Part shown: piece by piece, positions 36,948 to 46,419 of the stretch
How the letters are laid out: each line of letters starts with the position of its first letter
Numbering within the stretch: position 1 is the first letter of the stretch
IMG/VR virus record: IMGVR_UViG_3300036791_000368
Location: 1 to 52,434 of that record
Reading direction: 5' to 3' (one strand)
Origin: a virus
Length of the DNA stretch: 52,434 bases
Position numbers and translations under genes: made by a program
Notes under the pieces: model-generated
Database searches by the model: none
What the model saw: the letters and a program-made list of their open reading frames with translations, nothing else
Told to the model about the DNA's origin: nothing

Positions 36948-39900
36948 CACCCTGCCTTTCTCTGCGCCATGTAGAAGTCTGCCATATTCATGAACGCTTT
37001 CATGTCCGTCTGGTCCTGGAACGTAACGTGCTCAATGGTGATCATCGGGCCATTGTAGCCACCCATTGGCGATACGTATTCATTTCTCCCTGTGGTATTG
37101 AGAGCCATCGTAAGGCCTGGGGGAAGAACACCACCAGCGTCATACCAACCAAACTTCTGTTCGTGTGTCCAAGCTCCTTGCGGTGATCCGTAACGCTGAG
37201 TGATGTAGTTGAGCATAGCTCGAATCTGGCCCTGCGGTGACAGGTCACCACCGTACTGTGCATACCACGATGGTCCAGTGATACCTTGTGCAAGACCGTA
37301 CGCACCTGAACTTGGGTTCCTCGCGTTCGGGTCAAAGTTTGCCTCACGCTTCTCGACGTTATACAACGCTGTCCATTCTGCCCCAGTCCAACCACGAGCA
37401 GCGGCTGCAGCCTGCATCTGTGCTTGAATGCTGCCAGTTGCTGCTCCAGCGGGAGCAGCACCTCCACCTAGTCCTAGAGCGCCTGCAATACCAGAAAGGA
37501 GACTTCCGAATCCACTTAGCACATGCCCCGAGAGGCTGTTTGCTAGAGAGATACCTCCCGATAGGATGCTGTTGAAGAGGTTTGTCGCCGATGTTACACC
37601 ACCAGCGATCGGACCCAAGATTATACCGATACCCGGAACCTTCGCTAGTTGTGTTAGGATCTCACCTGGTATCTGATCTAGAGAGATAAGCCCCTTCGCG
37701 ACCATGTGCGCGAGGGCAGTTGGTAGATCGCCAAAGATTTTCTTCGCCACGTCTACCCAGTTTCGAGACATTAGTCCCTGGATGAAGCCTTCGATTGTGT
37801 TCCTACCTAGCTCAGCCATCACGGTTGAGGGCGACTTGATTCCGAAGAAGTGTAAGACAGCATTGATGATTGGCTGCACGATGTTGTTGTTGACCCAGTT
37901 CCAAACGTCCTTCAACGCATCGGTGATTCCATTGAAGAGTCCTGAGATGACATCCTTACCGACTTGTACTAGCCATGTGATAGCTTTACCCGTAAATTCC
38001 ACCGCATCCTTGATGGCGGTTGGGAAGCCCGTAAAGAACTTCCAGATCACGTTGTCCCATATCCAGGTGATTCCAGTCCAAAGACCTTGGAGGATATCCT
38101 TACCTGCCTGCAACAGCCAGCCCGGAGCATCCAAGAACACGTTCTTGACTACCTTCGGAATGTTAGAGAAGAAAGGCCAGATTATATTATTCCAAACCCA
38201 CTTCAATCCGTCCCAGAGACCGTTAAGGATATCTTTACCAACCTGCAGTAACCAGCTAGGAGCACCCTCAAACACACTGGCGATATCATTACCGAGATCC
38301 TTGATCCAGCCCCAAGCGACATCCCAGGTATCCTTCATGTCTTTCCACAGGCCTTTGAAGAAGGTTAACAATCCTCTCCAGTGCCCTATGATTGTAAGAG
38401 GTATGCCAATGAACGGAAGGAAGATGTCAACCGCAACCAGAGCAAACGTATGTCCATCTTTCTTGATGGTCTCCCAGAGGTCCTTGAAGAAGGTAATCAG
38501 TCCTCGCCAGTGTAGAGCAATGAATACAGGGATTGCGATGAACGGCAAGGAGAAGGCGAGCCAGCCTAGGATTACCGTGCCCATCCATCCGTGCATCCAG
38601 TGCCAAAAGTCTTCGAAGGGTGTCTTGACATCTCTCCACAACTTCTCGAAGAACCCTACGATCCCCTTCCAGTGCAACGCGATCTCCAACGGTATACCAA
38701 GGAAGGGATCTAGGACGACAAGAAGGGCTGCGATAGCCTGTCCCCAACTACCATGCATCCACTTCCAGAAGTCGTCGAACCACTGCTTAACCGTAGACCA
38801 GTGCTTCACGATCTCGTAGGCTGCAAGCCCTAGTAAGGCAAGGGCTAGAAGAATCTCTCCTACACCAGTCGCATCAAGCGAGATACCGATAGCTTCTAGT
38901 CCGGCCGAGATAGCAATAAGACCGTTTGCAATAATCGGCCACAATATCTCTGTACTCAAATAGAACAACGCTTTACCTAGACCCTCGAGAGCCTTAACAA
39001 CAGTCGGTAGTAGTCCCATCTTGTTGAAGATAAACGCAAAGGCTGCTACGTCAGCAAGGATAGGCCCTATAAGAGGAATCTTGAGAATCGCGTCGATGAT
39101 CTTGACGATGATTGTTAGGGCATTGGTAAACGCTGGACCGAATGCCAACTCGATCTGACCGAAGGTACCGATGACTGTCGGGAGCAACTTCAGCATTGCG
39201 ATCAACTCGTTCTTGTGTGCCTCGAACAAGTTGTGTACCGCTGCTTTTCCTGACGTCGAGGTTAGGTAGTCATGTAGCTGTTGGAGCATACCCGTAAGAG
39301 TCTTCGCGAAAGCCTGACCTTGTCCAGCTGAGAGGTTGAAGAACTGATAAATGTCCTTGAACATTATATCGAAGAGACCTAACCACGTATGGAACAGACT
39401 GAAGAGGTTGTCAAACTCTTTATGCCACTTCTCGGTGCCAGCAGGTGTGTTGAACTTAGTTACCAGTTTGTCGATTGTAGTAAGAAAGCCTCCAGTGTGC
39501 TGTGCAGCGTAGTCAAGCATCTTAATAATGAGCTCGACACCCTGTACGAAGATATGCATCGCAGTCGGCAAATGCTCCTGGAACATCTTCTCGAAGTCGG
39601 TGAAGATTTTGAGTCCTGGCCCCTGCATCCACGTAAACAGAGGCTGTAACGCCTTCTGAATGATCAGCATATTCTCACTGGCGTACTTGCCGATGATCGG
39701 GAGGAACTTCTCGCCAACCTGGACCATCTGCGTGAGGATCTCAGCACCAGTCTTCTCCGCAGGACCCGTCAGCTGATCGAACATGTTCTTGAACTGAGTT
39801 GTGGTCGTGTTGAGTGCGATGATGGCAGGGGCAGCAACAGCCGGGAACTGACTAACGGCGTAGTTCAGGGCGTTCTGTGCGTGCACCGCCTCTGTGCTAC

Positions 39901-40564
39901 CCGCACCGTAGACGGCGATCGCCTTATTGAGTGCGTCGAGCGCAGTAGCATACTTCTGTGCGTCACCTACCGCCTGACCGAGACCAGCTAGGTCCGTACC
40001 CATTCCAACACCAGCTGTAGCTAAGGCACCAGCACCAAGAATGCCGCCACCAATAGCACCACCAACAGCTGAACCAGCGATACCCAAGCCTGACGTAAGT
40101 ATACGCTCTGGTCCTAGACCTGCTAACCAACCCGCACCCCCAAGCTTAGGAAGTACGTTCAATGCACCAAGACCAGGTATTCTTCCGAATATGTTACCGC
40201 CTCCGCCTCCGCCTCCCCCACCACCCATGAAGGCTCCGGCAAGTAAGCTACCTATACCGGCACCGCCTCCACCACCGCCGGCAGCAGCAGCATCAGCAAC
40301 TGCCCCCGTCGCTGCAGCAGACGAGGCACCAGTATCAATACCTACTTTAGCCGTGAGATCAGCCGCCGCCAAAGCTGACTGCATCATCGCGATGGTCGCA
40401 CCTAGCTGCGCCAGCGCGGTACTGCTATCGAGGTTTAGTCTTTCGACTAAGGGGTCCTTAGTGATACCCTTAGCCCAAGTCATTGCCTCTTCTAGGCCTT
40501 GGATAAAGGGATCCTTATCAACTGTAAGGTCGGCCTCTATGCTGCCTGCGTTGAACTCAGCCAC
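36947..40564 (-). CDS. Tape measure protein with lytic transglycosylase domain
   Basis: 1205 aa; GTG 40564, overlapping the chaperone stop. Long helical protein with Gly/Ala-rich segment (residues 85-135), Trp-rich membrane-like repeats in the centre (WLLQVGKDILNGLWDGLKWV and relatives, three or more times) and, near the C-terminus, a transglycosylase domain: WTALYNVEKREANFDPNA, GAYGLAQ, SPQGQIRAMLNYI. The Glu in KREANF takes the catalytic place. Sets tail length (roughly 170-180 nm by the usual 1.5 A per residue rule) and opens the wall during entry. Confidence 0.95.
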   Translation of the reverse strand: MAEFNAGSIEADLTVDKDPFIQGLEEAMTWAKGITKDPLVERLNLDSSTALAQLGATIAMMQSALAAADLTAKVGIDTGASSAAATGAVADAAAAGGGGGGAGIGSLLAGAFMGGGGGGGGGGNIFGRIPGLGALNVLPKLGGAGWLAGLGPERILTSGLGIAGSAVGGAIGGGILGAGALATAGVGMGTDLAGLGQAVGDAQKYATALDALNKAIAVYGAGSTEAVHAQNALNYAVSQFPAVAAPAIIALNTTTTQFKNMFDQLTGPAEKTGAEILTQMVQVGEKFLPIIGKYASENMLIIQKALQPLFTWMQGPGLKIFTDFEKMFQEHLPTAMHIFVQGVELIIKMLDYAAQHTGGFLTTIDKLVTKFNTPAGTEKWHKEFDNLFSLFHTWLGLFDIMFKDIYQFFNLSAGQGQAFAKTLTGMLQQLHDYLTSTSGKAAVHNLFEAHKNELIAMLKLLPTVIGTFGQIELAFGPAFTNALTIIVKIIDAILKIPLIGPILADVAAFAFIFNKMGLLPTVVKALEGLGKALFYLSTEILWPIIANGLIAISAGLEAIGISLDATGVGEILLALALLGLAAYEIVKHWSTVKQWFDDFWKWMHGSWGQAIAALLVVLDPFLGIPLEIALHWKGIVGFFEKLWRDVKTPFEDFWHWMHGWMGTVILGWLAFSLPFIAIPVFIALHWRGLITFFKDLWETIKKDGHTFALVAVDIFLPFIGIPLTIIGHWRGLLTFFKGLWKDMKDTWDVAWGWIKDLGNDIASVFEGAPSWLLQVGKDILNGLWDGLKWVWNNIIWPFFSNIPKVVKNVFLDAPGWLLQAGKDILQGLWTGITWIWDNVIWKFFTGFPTAIKDAVEFTGKAITWLVQVGKDVISGLFNGITDALKDVWNWVNNNIVQPIINAVLHFFGIKSPSTVMAELGRNTIEGFIQGLMSRNWVDVAKKIFGDLPTALAHMVAKGLISLDQIPGEILTQLAKVPGIGIILGPIAGGVTSATNLFNSILSGGISLANSLSGHVLSGFGSLLSGIAGALGLGGGAAPAGAATGSIQAQMQAAAAARGWTGAEWTALYNVEKREANFDPNARNPSSGAYGLAQGITGPSWYAQYGGDLSPQGQIRAMLNYITQRYGSPQGAWTHEQKFGWYDAGGVLPPGLTMALNTTGRNEYVSPMGGYNGPMITIEHVTFQDQTDMKAFMNMADFYMAQRKAG

Positions 40565-40820
40565 CGTCGATCACCGTAAAGCCTGATTCGCGGAACTCCT
40601 CCATACTAGCCCCTGTGGGATCGAGCTCCCACTCGTCAGACTCACCTCCCTTAATCAGTTCCTCCTGCAGCATCCCCTCAACATACACCTGTCTCACCCA
40701 CCAAGGAGTGTCCAACCACTCTCGATGCGACATACCTAGGTGTCGTCTTGCTACGTATAGAAGTACTCGTTCTTGAGGCCCGCCACTTAGGAACTCGTAG
40801 CGAGCCTCACTCCTTCCGGG
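40557..40820 (-). CDS. Tail assembly chaperone, frameshifted extension
   Basis: A -1 frame open from above 40820 to TGA 40557-40559 has no start of its own. Read after a -1 shift near the end of the 40787 gene, it adds EARYEFLSGGPQERVLLYVA-type sequence, then LGMSHREWLDTPWWV and an acidic end, typical of the second part of siphovirus tail chaperones. CCCGGAA at 40814-40820 is one possible slip site, though its A-site re-pairing is poor. It ends eight bases inside the tape measure gene. Confidence 0.82.
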   Translation of the reverse strand, partial: PGRSEARYEFLSGGPQERVLLYVARRHLGMSHREWLDTPWWVRQVYVEGMLQEELIKGGESDEWELDPTGASMEEFRESGFTVIDGG

Positions 40821-41179
40821 ACTAGTAGCATTCCTACTACCCAGCCGAGGAAGGCTTGTCGCGCACGATAAGGTAACGCGTGCAACTCGTCAAACGAAGG
40901 CTGATTCGAACACACGTCCGCTACTAGATGTAGCGACTTCTCATCCGTCTCCGTTGTATCCTGATTAAGATACTCGGACAGTCTCTTTGCAAACAGTGTG
41001 GGATCATCCTGTGCAGGCTTATCAGGGCTATCTTCTACATCTCCAAGCATCTCGCCAAGTGCTTGACGAAAGGCTTGAATCTGAATAGCAGAAGGCTCCG
41101 GAATGATACCACTCCCAGCGTACGGCATGAAGTTGTATTCGAGTACTCCTACCTCTTCGGTTAGATTGAACGTGCTCAA
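40787..41179 (-). CDS. Tail assembly chaperone, first part
   Basis: 130 aa; TTG 41179 is chosen for the perfect AGGAGGT upstream; the open frame continues into the tail tube gene but that part is not coding. Acidic helical protein (AFRQALGEMLGDVEDS) between tail tube and tape measure, as lambda gpG. Its 3' end overlaps the -1 frame extension. Confidence 0.85.
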   Translation of the reverse strand: MSTFNLTEEVGVLEYNFMPYAGSGIIPEPSAIQIQAFRQALGEMLGDVEDSPDKPAQDDPTLFAKRLSEYLNQDTTETDEKSLHLVADVCSNQPSFDELHALPYRARQAFLGWVVGMLLVPEGVRLATSS

Positions 41180-41190
41180 GGTTCTACCTC

Positions 41191-42102
41191 CTATGAATGT
41201 GGTGCTGTGAAGTCGTAGATCTGGATAGCCGAAATCGGACATACTGACTGAAAGTCAGCCGTGTACATACGCTTCGCAGCAGCACGACGGAACGCACCAC
41301 TTGCGTTCGCCAAACAAGTCGTCACTGGAACATACAGCCACCTCGGATACCCAAGACGGTTGGCCATGATCAGCGCAACAGCGTACTGCAGGATGGTATC
41401 CGTCGGATTCAGCTGGGTGTACCCAGGAACCGTCAGTGATGGTGCAGACGCTATAGCCAACATGTTGTAGGCCATCGCGAGCGTACTCGAAATGTCTTCA
41501 GACAACGCACCTGAGACGGTCAACGACTGTGTCGTCATTTCCATTGCAACTGGTGATGACTGCTCTTCAATGTTGATCGCCTGCGTCGACTTGTTCGATG
41601 CAAACGTCCAACCTTGGTCCGTGGCTCCTACTGGGGTCCACAGGGGTTGAGTGAGAGTCAGCGTACCACCAGTAATGCCTGTTGGTACCTGAGACCACGT
41701 ACCGCCCATCAGCCGCTCAGCAAGTGCGATCGAGAATGGCGTTCCAACTGCAGTCAAAGGACCACCGGTAACGCTCACCTCGGACGGCAGTGCTGGACCA
41801 CCAGCTGCAGCAGGAAATGTTGACAGTGCTGCCACAATCGCAGTCGCTAGCTGTGCTGCTGTAGCACTCCACTGAACCGGTGCTGTTGCATATGGTGTCC
41901 CAGCTACCGTGTACGTCATTATGAATGTACCAGCAGTCAAAGCACCAGACGTACTCAACGTTGCTGAAGCCCACGGTGCGAGTGAGAACGGATCTGTCAT
42001 CACCGCAGAAGCCGGGGGCGGCATCGGTGTGTTCGCAGGTGCAACCAAGCACGCAGCTTGACCAACAACGACGTTGTTGGTGTTGTACAATTGCCCAATC
42101 AT
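41191..42102 (-). CDS. Major tail tube protein
   Basis: 303 aa; ATG 42102, GAGGTGAG upstream. Ala/Thr/Ser-rich beta protein with an Ig-like insertion (GTFIMTYTVAGTPYATAPVQ) and a C-terminal core; the place before the chaperones identifies it as the tube subunit. No strong motif, but size, composition and order agree. Confidence 0.85.
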   Translation of the reverse strand: MIGQLYNTNNVVVGQAACLVAPANTPMPPPASAVMTDPFSLAPWASATLSTSGALTAGTFIMTYTVAGTPYATAPVQWSATAAQLATAIVAALSTFPAAAGGPALPSEVSVTGGPLTAVGTPFSIALAERLMGGTWSQVPTGITGGTLTLTQPLWTPVGATDQGWTFASNKSTQAINIEEQSSPVAMEMTTQSLTVSGALSEDISSTLAMAYNMLAIASAPSLTVPGYTQLNPTDTILQYAVALIMANRLGYPRWLYVPVTTCLANASGAFRRAAAKRMYTADFQSVCPISAIQIYDFTAPHS

Positions 42103-42344
42103 GTACTACTCACCTCCTCGACAAGTAGAATGTTCGCGTCAGCAGCCGCTGCGTACACAGCGTCAACTAACTCTGCTGGAACGGACGTAGGGTTCGTTCC
42201 TACGGTAACCACGTTGGTACCGTCGTTGACGGTCAGTCCTACTACGTAGGGCTGATCGACGATCTTCAACACCGCGTCAGTACTACGTCCCGCGGGCGGC
42301 GAGGCCGAAGCTGCTTCTTTCGGTGCGTCTTCGTTGTTAGGCAT
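42099..42344 (-). CDS. Small head-tail region protein, 81 aa
   Basis: ATG 42344 behind ATAGGAGGTGA; GTG 42350 lies in the ribosome site. Pro/Ala-rich start, then a small alpha/beta part (VVGLTVNDGTNVVTVG, ADANILLVEEV). Lies between tail terminator and tube and overlaps the tube start. Function unknown; probably structural. Confidence 0.68.
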   Translation of the reverse strand: MPNNEDAPKEAASASPPAGRSTDAVLKIVDQPYVVGLTVNDGTNVVTVGTNPTSVPAELVDAVYAAAADANILLVEEVSST

Positions 42345-42353
42345 ATTCACCTC

Positions 42354-42785
42354 CTATTGTGTAACGTATTCGACTTCGAACACGTAGTTGCACGTGAAAT
42401 GGTAACGGTCTCCGTTATCCTTCATCATGAGAGCAGGAGCACCTCCTGAACGATATACGGTTAGCCACCACTTCCCATTGACGTTCTGCGACACCTGAAA
42501 GTCGTAAACCAAAGCCAAATCGATATCGCCAGCCAACTGCTCAGCTGTCTCGTAGTCCATCTGCGGTCCAACAGTTCGAATCTGCATGGGAGCTTTGTCA
42601 AACAGCATCTCGCTGTCGAAACCTCCACCAGGACCAGGCCCAATGATGACCATTGTGTTTGGTGTTAGGTCTTGTGCATCGAGATTAACACCAGGTCCCG
42701 GATCGAAGACAGGTAGCGGATCGTATCCTTTCGCCTGTAGTTTAGGCGTTAGGTACTCAACTACGTCAAGGTAGTTTAAACCCAC
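42354..42785 (-). CDS. Tail terminator protein
   Basis: 143 aa; GTG 42785 with AAAGGAGG upstream. LDVVEYLTPKLQAKGY start, VNLDAQDLTPNTMVIIGPGPG, then DYETAEQLAGDIDLAL and beta strands, the layout of small tail terminators (lambda gpU-like). It sits between the connector and the tube genes, as expected. Confidence 0.78.
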   Translation of the reverse strand: MGLNYLDVVEYLTPKLQAKGYDPLPVFDPGPGVNLDAQDLTPNTMVIIGPGPGGGFDSEMLFDKAPMQIRTVGPQMDYETAEQLAGDIDLALVYDFQVSQNVNGKWWLTVYRSGGAPALMMKDNGDRYHFTCNYVFEVEYVTQ

Positions 42786-43260
42786 GTACCCTCCTTTGAG
42801 GCTTCACAACATCAGGACTTATTAGATCGCTGACTATGTCGTGTATCCTGTCTAGCTCCTCGTCAGACAGACGTGGAACTAGTGGAGGCCGATCGTATAC
42901 CACTACGCCATTCTCTTCTACTGACGGATGTGCAGACCCTCGTAGGGTACCTACTTCAACTGGAGCTAGAACCGCTGACTCACGAGCCAGTGCCTCCATA
43001 TCTACAATCATGCCCAGTCGTGGTCCACCTTCCTGTAGAGTGTGATCAGCAATACGCTCCATGAAGCTATAGAGACCCGTGAAGAGTGCAGTAGACAAAT
43101 ATTGCGCTTGTCCACCATGAGGATGAATCCATCCTAACTCTTCATGTTGACGATGCGCATAGGCTTGGTCGAATTCAACCTTACCTACAAGCGAACCGTC
43201 TCCCACTGAGTCTAGCAGAGCCTCTATACGACCGTAAAAGGAACTTTCCTCAATAGCCAT
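42766..43260 (-). CDS. Head-tail connector / neck protein
   Basis: 164 aa; ATG 43260. HRQHEELGWIHPHGGQAQYL and an Ala/Val segment APVEVGTLRGSAH resemble HK97 gp10-like or minor capsid neck proteins. Overlaps both neighbours. Order and size support a connector; the exact type is open. Confidence 0.7.
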   Translation of the reverse strand: MAIEESSFYGRIEALLDSVGDGSLVGKVEFDQAYAHRQHEELGWIHPHGGQAQYLSTALFTGLYSFMERIADHTLQEGGPRLGMIVDMEALARESAVLAPVEVGTLRGSAHPSVEENGVVVYDRPPLVPRLSDEELDRIHDIVSDLISPDVVKPQRRVRGFKLP

Positions 43261-43759
43261 GGCGCGGATCTATCCAGTAGTAGGTACTGGAGCGGATTAT
43301 AGGCCAACCTATGGGCCAACCTCCTCGACCATATAGGTCGAACTGCCAGGGGTAGAACATAGTCATAGGAATTGGATTTATAACCGAACCTTCGTACACG
43401 TCTGACGTTGGCAGCTGTGTGCTCGGCAGCGCCGTAGTTCCGTTAAAGATACCCGCAAGTCTCCCAAGTGCTAGCTGATAGCGCAGTAGTACAGGATCCA
43501 TTGGCGTAAAGTCTTTCGACTTACGCCACGTACAGGTAGCTAGGAATGCAGCAACATCACGCGTCCAGTAGATAACCATATCTGGTACACTATCGGTGGG
43601 CAAATACGGCCCACCAACGTACGTATCAACAACCGAAGACGCCTCGCTAATTGCGTCCTGGATCGTCTGGTCATCCATGTCAGCAGCAGTGTTGGTTCCT
43701 GATGTCTCCCCGTCTTGTACAAGAGCATTGCGGACATCCGTCACGGTGCAGTAGGTCAC
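43250..43759 (-). CDS. Head-tail adaptor (DUF1320/gp6-like)
   Basis: 169 aa; GTG 43759 in a GTGA overlap. YCTVTDVRNALVQDG at the start, DDQTIQDAISEASSVVDTYVGGPY, VIYWTRDVAAFLATCTW and VLLRYQLALGRL follow the all-helical adaptor family (Mu gp36-like). Attaches the tail connector to the portal. Confidence 0.82.
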   Translation of the reverse strand: MTYCTVTDVRNALVQDGETSGTNTAADMDDQTIQDAISEASSVVDTYVGGPYLPTDSVPDMVIYWTRDVAAFLATCTWRKSKDFTPMDPVLLRYQLALGRLAGIFNGTTALPSTQLPTSDVYEGSVINPIPMTMFYPWQFDLYGRGGWPIGWPIIRSSTYYWIDPRHGY

Positions 43760-44007
43760 GGCTTAGCCTTCTCTGGCTCACCCCCCGACGGCGGCGAAGC
43801 TTGCTCAGTCTCCGCCTTCTTCGCTTCCTTGGTGTCCATAATCGCGCCCGCGTCTTTCAAGACTTGAATGCGATCATCGTCAACGTCGGCCAGATCAGTT
43901 GTGTCGCCCTTGTGGAGCTCCTCAACCTTCTTCGGTCGACCGTCAGCGTACTCGCCAGCTTCCTTGACTACGTGGTCAAGGGTATCGGCCATTACTGTGT
44001 ACGTCAT
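43756..44007 (-). CDS. Small head protein, 83 aa
   Basis: ATG 44007, AGGAGGTGA upstream. Acidic and Lys/Ala-rich. The middle part DDDRIQVLKDAGAI resembles the short motif of Ig-less head-fibre/linker or Rho-N-like small proteins found between capsid and adaptor in actinophages. Function unknown. Confidence 0.68.
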   Translation of the reverse strand: MTYTVMADTLDHVVKEAGEYADGRPKKVEELHKGDTTDLADVDDDRIQVLKDAGAIMDTKEAKKAETEQASPPSGGEPEKAKP

Positions 44008-44016
44008 TTCACCTCC

Positions 44017-44934
44017 TTATAGACCTGTCAAGATGACAGCGGCAAACGGCTGGTCAAGACCCGTCGCCGAACGACGGTTGGTGTCCGACCTCCACGTACG
44101 CCGTGGTTGGTCGCGGTACAACGGTGTAGCTTGCAACGGCTCCTCATCGGAGTAGAAGCCAACCGTACCACGCTCCAAGACGATTCCAGAGCTGTCAGGC
44201 AATACACCACCCGACTTTGTGACCAACACATCTAGGTTCAGCACCTTCTGTGGCATCGTGCCAGTGTACAACAAGTTCTCATCCGCCAAGTTGCCTTGGA
44301 AGATATTGTTGAACTGGACGCTGCTCAGTAGGTTGAACTTCTGAAGTTCCGTGATGATCAACGTGTCGGCGTTGAAGTTCAGGAAGTTCTGTGGCTGCTG
44401 ACCAGTAACAGCGTTGTTCACCAGTCGCGTCGCCTTCAGGATGTCCTGACGGATATTCGTTGACGTAGCCCACGCCGTTCCAACCGCGAACGTTGGAACA
44501 CTCGGATTCGACAGAAAGAGGTTGAAGAACACTGTATCCCAGTCACGAATCAGTGTGTTTCTTATCTGCGTTGTCTGAATGTTGACCATGTCCATCTTGT
44601 TCCGCATCCGCATCTCGTCTGAGATCAGAAGGGACAAGCCGCGGTCAGCGGTTGCAGCAACTGTCGGAATGCCCAAGCTCGTCTGAGCAAACATGTACTC
44701 ACCGAACTCCTGACGAAGCGCTGCAGCTGTGTTAGCAAACAGCGGCGTCGACTGGTAGTACTCGACGAGGCCAGAGTTGTTTCCTCCTGCATTCCGAAGA
44801 ACCGAGTCCGTGATGAACTGGTTCGCCGCAATTTGCAGGATACGCCTTGGAATAACAGTTGGGTTGTTGATGAGATCGTTTACTGTTATCCTTGGGCCAT
44901 CTGACGATGCCTGGATTGGCATTATTGCACTCAT
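44017..44934 (-). CDS. Major capsid protein (HK97 fold)
   Basis: 305 aa; ATG 44934 after AGGAGGTGA. Order (after protease/scaffold and decoration protein) and the patterns TADRGLSLLISDEMRMRN, NTLIRDWDTVFFNLF and DVLVTKSGGVLPDSS fit HK97-type shell proteins of the encapsulin-like branch. No long N-terminal delta domain is present, so a separate scaffold is expected. Confidence 0.88.
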   Translation of the reverse strand: MSAIMPIQASSDGPRITVNDLINNPTVIPRRILQIAANQFITDSVLRNAGGNNSGLVEYYQSTPLFANTAAALRQEFGEYMFAQTSLGIPTVAATADRGLSLLISDEMRMRNKMDMVNIQTTQIRNTLIRDWDTVFFNLFLSNPSVPTFAVGTAWATSTNIRQDILKATRLVNNAVTGQQPQNFLNFNADTLIITELQKFNLLSSVQFNNIFQGNLADENLLYTGTMPQKVLNLDVLVTKSGGVLPDSSGIVLERGTVGFYSDEEPLQATPLYRDQPRRTWRSDTNRRSATGLDQPFAAVILTGL

Positions 44935-44950
44935 GGTTTCTCACCTCCTC

Positions 44951-45385
44951 CTAACTGATATCGAGATTCACGGCGCCTACGGCGCCTAGCGCTACTCCGG
45001 CGGGTTCAAAACAAATGCCGACAACCTGACGAGCGTCAGGAGCAGCACCTGCTGGAGCAACTTGTCCGTTAGCCGCGGTGATCAACCGCTGACCAAATGT
45101 CGCAGCAGCTGCGTACGTCAAGGGGTAAACGCCCTCGTTGGCAACAGCTACTGTGTTTGGGTACGGTGCCAAGTTGACTGACACCGGTGCCCCTGGTACC
45201 GTTGGCACCTGACTCGTTGACGCAGGTAGTGCATCAGTAAGTGCAACACCAACACACACATTTGAACCTGCGGCTGAAGGCTGTACCCCTCCGGCTGCTC
45301 CGTCGACAAGCTGTCCACCTGCGACTTGAGCTAGGACCGTAAAGGTTACAGGACCCTCGGTAAAACGTGGAGTTATTGCAGGCAT
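44951..45385 (-). CDS. Capsid decoration protein
   Basis: 144 aa; ATG 45385, AGGAGGTGA upstream. Ala/Val/Gly-rich, all-beta (FTVLAQVAGGQLVDGAAGGV), as in DUF2190-type cement proteins. Lies directly before the capsid gene in transcription order. Likely stabilises the head. Confidence 0.72.
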   Translation of the reverse strand: MPAITPRFTEGPVTFTVLAQVAGGQLVDGAAGGVQPSAAGSNVCVGVALTDALPASTSQVPTVPGAPVSVNLAPYPNTVAVANEGVYPLTYAAAATFGQRLITAANGQVAPAGAAPDARQVVGICFEPAGVALGAVGAVNLDIS

Positions 45386-45401
45386 TCTACATCACCTCCT
45401 T

Positions 45402-46418
45402 CTATTGCTTGGCCCAGGCTTCGAGAAGCGCTGCTTCGCGATCGGCCTCGGAGTCTTTGTCCGAGAACCCTTGACCGCGCTCAGTCGCCATCTCGATAAA
45501 GCCTGTGGTCTCCTCGAGGATGTCCCGAAGTACCTTGGCTACGTCGATGGTATCTCCACCATGATTGCTCAAGTCGATAACCGGAGCCTGAGGCAGCTCG
45601 AGAACTGGCTTCGCCAGCATGACCAACGCAGGCGGAACGCCCTTGTCAATCCATTGCCGCGCCTCGTTGGCAAATTCCTGCCTCGCCAACTTGAGTTCCA
45701 GCTCTTCGATCCGCTGTAGGTTCGGATCTGTTACTGGTTGATCAGGCACCAAATCCATGAGGATCTCCTCCTCAGTCGGTAGGTTCGACAAGTCCGGAGC
45801 ACCTGGAACCGTATTTGGTTCTGGGTGCGCCGGTGGATCGGTGTCGCTAGACGAAGTCTCCACTGGTGGAGCTTCGTCCTTCGTCTGTGACATTTGCACC
45901 TCCTCGGTTGTCATATCGACTGTGTCGCCTACCTCCTCGGATAGCGACACCTCTTGCCAGGACGTCATACCCGTTACCCTTGGGTCTAACGTTCCCAACA
46001 CATGTTGAATCGCACGGGGAAACTTTGCCCCGTCCGCTCGATCTAGTCCTTCAATGATGCGTGCCGAGACTCCCAAGTTCGGGTTCTTCCGCACCAGGTC
46101 CGCAGCATCCTCGGTTAGGTCAAGGAGTACATCAAGGCCCTTATCGGTAACCTCCATGCCCTTTACCTCACCTCTGAAGCGCTCAGGATCCATTGTGTGG
46201 CTATTGTCGTCTTTGGCCAACAGAAACGCTACCTGATCGAACGCCCTCCCTCGAAACGAGGAAGCTAAGTCCGAAAGGTACTGATCGTCGAAACTGATCT
46301 TACGTCCCTTGTAGTTGATGGTTCCCCGCGGAAGCAGTTGCTTTCTCCACAGGGTGCTAGATAGTTCAACTGCCTCTTGCCGGTCCAGCGGAGCTAGTAA
46401 TGCGAACTCGCCGGCCAT
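45402..46418 (-). CDS. Capsid maturation protease with scaffold region
   Basis: 338 aa; ATG 46418, AAGGAGGTG upstream. N-terminal 170 residues contain DNSHTMDPERFRGEVKGME and NPNLGVSARIIEG, the pattern of Mu-like I/protease proteins (His and Ser of the active site visible). Residues 175-338 are Pro/Glu-rich, then a coiled coil (LQRIEELELKLARQEFANEA), the scaffold. Protease-scaffold fusions are normal in this head type. Confidence 0.8.
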   Translation of the reverse strand: MAGEFALLAPLDRQEAVELSSTLWRKQLLPRGTINYKGRKISFDDQYLSDLASSFRGRAFDQVAFLLAKDDNSHTMDPERFRGEVKGMEVTDKGLDVLLDLTEDAADLVRKNPNLGVSARIIEGLDRADGAKFPRAIQHVLGTLDPRVTGMTSWQEVSLSEEVGDTVDMTTEEVQMSQTKDEAPPVETSSSDTDPPAHPEPNTVPGAPDLSNLPTEEEILMDLVPDQPVTDPNLQRIEELELKLARQEFANEARQWIDKGVPPALVMLAKPVLELPQAPVIDLSNHGGDTIDVAKVLRDILEETTGFIEMATERGQGFSDKDSEADREAALLEAWAKQ

Positions 46419-46419
46419 A

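Noticed and set aside
38175-38205. Leftward promoter-like ATTATA near a partial -35 box inside the tape measure gene
   Set aside because: The -35 match is poor, there are no family flanking words, and the site is inside coding sequence.
40041-40586. Long rightward frame of 181 codons opposite the tape measure gene
   Set aside because: It is Pro/Ala low complexity produced by the complement of the Gly/Ala-rich tape measure segment, without a ribosome site.
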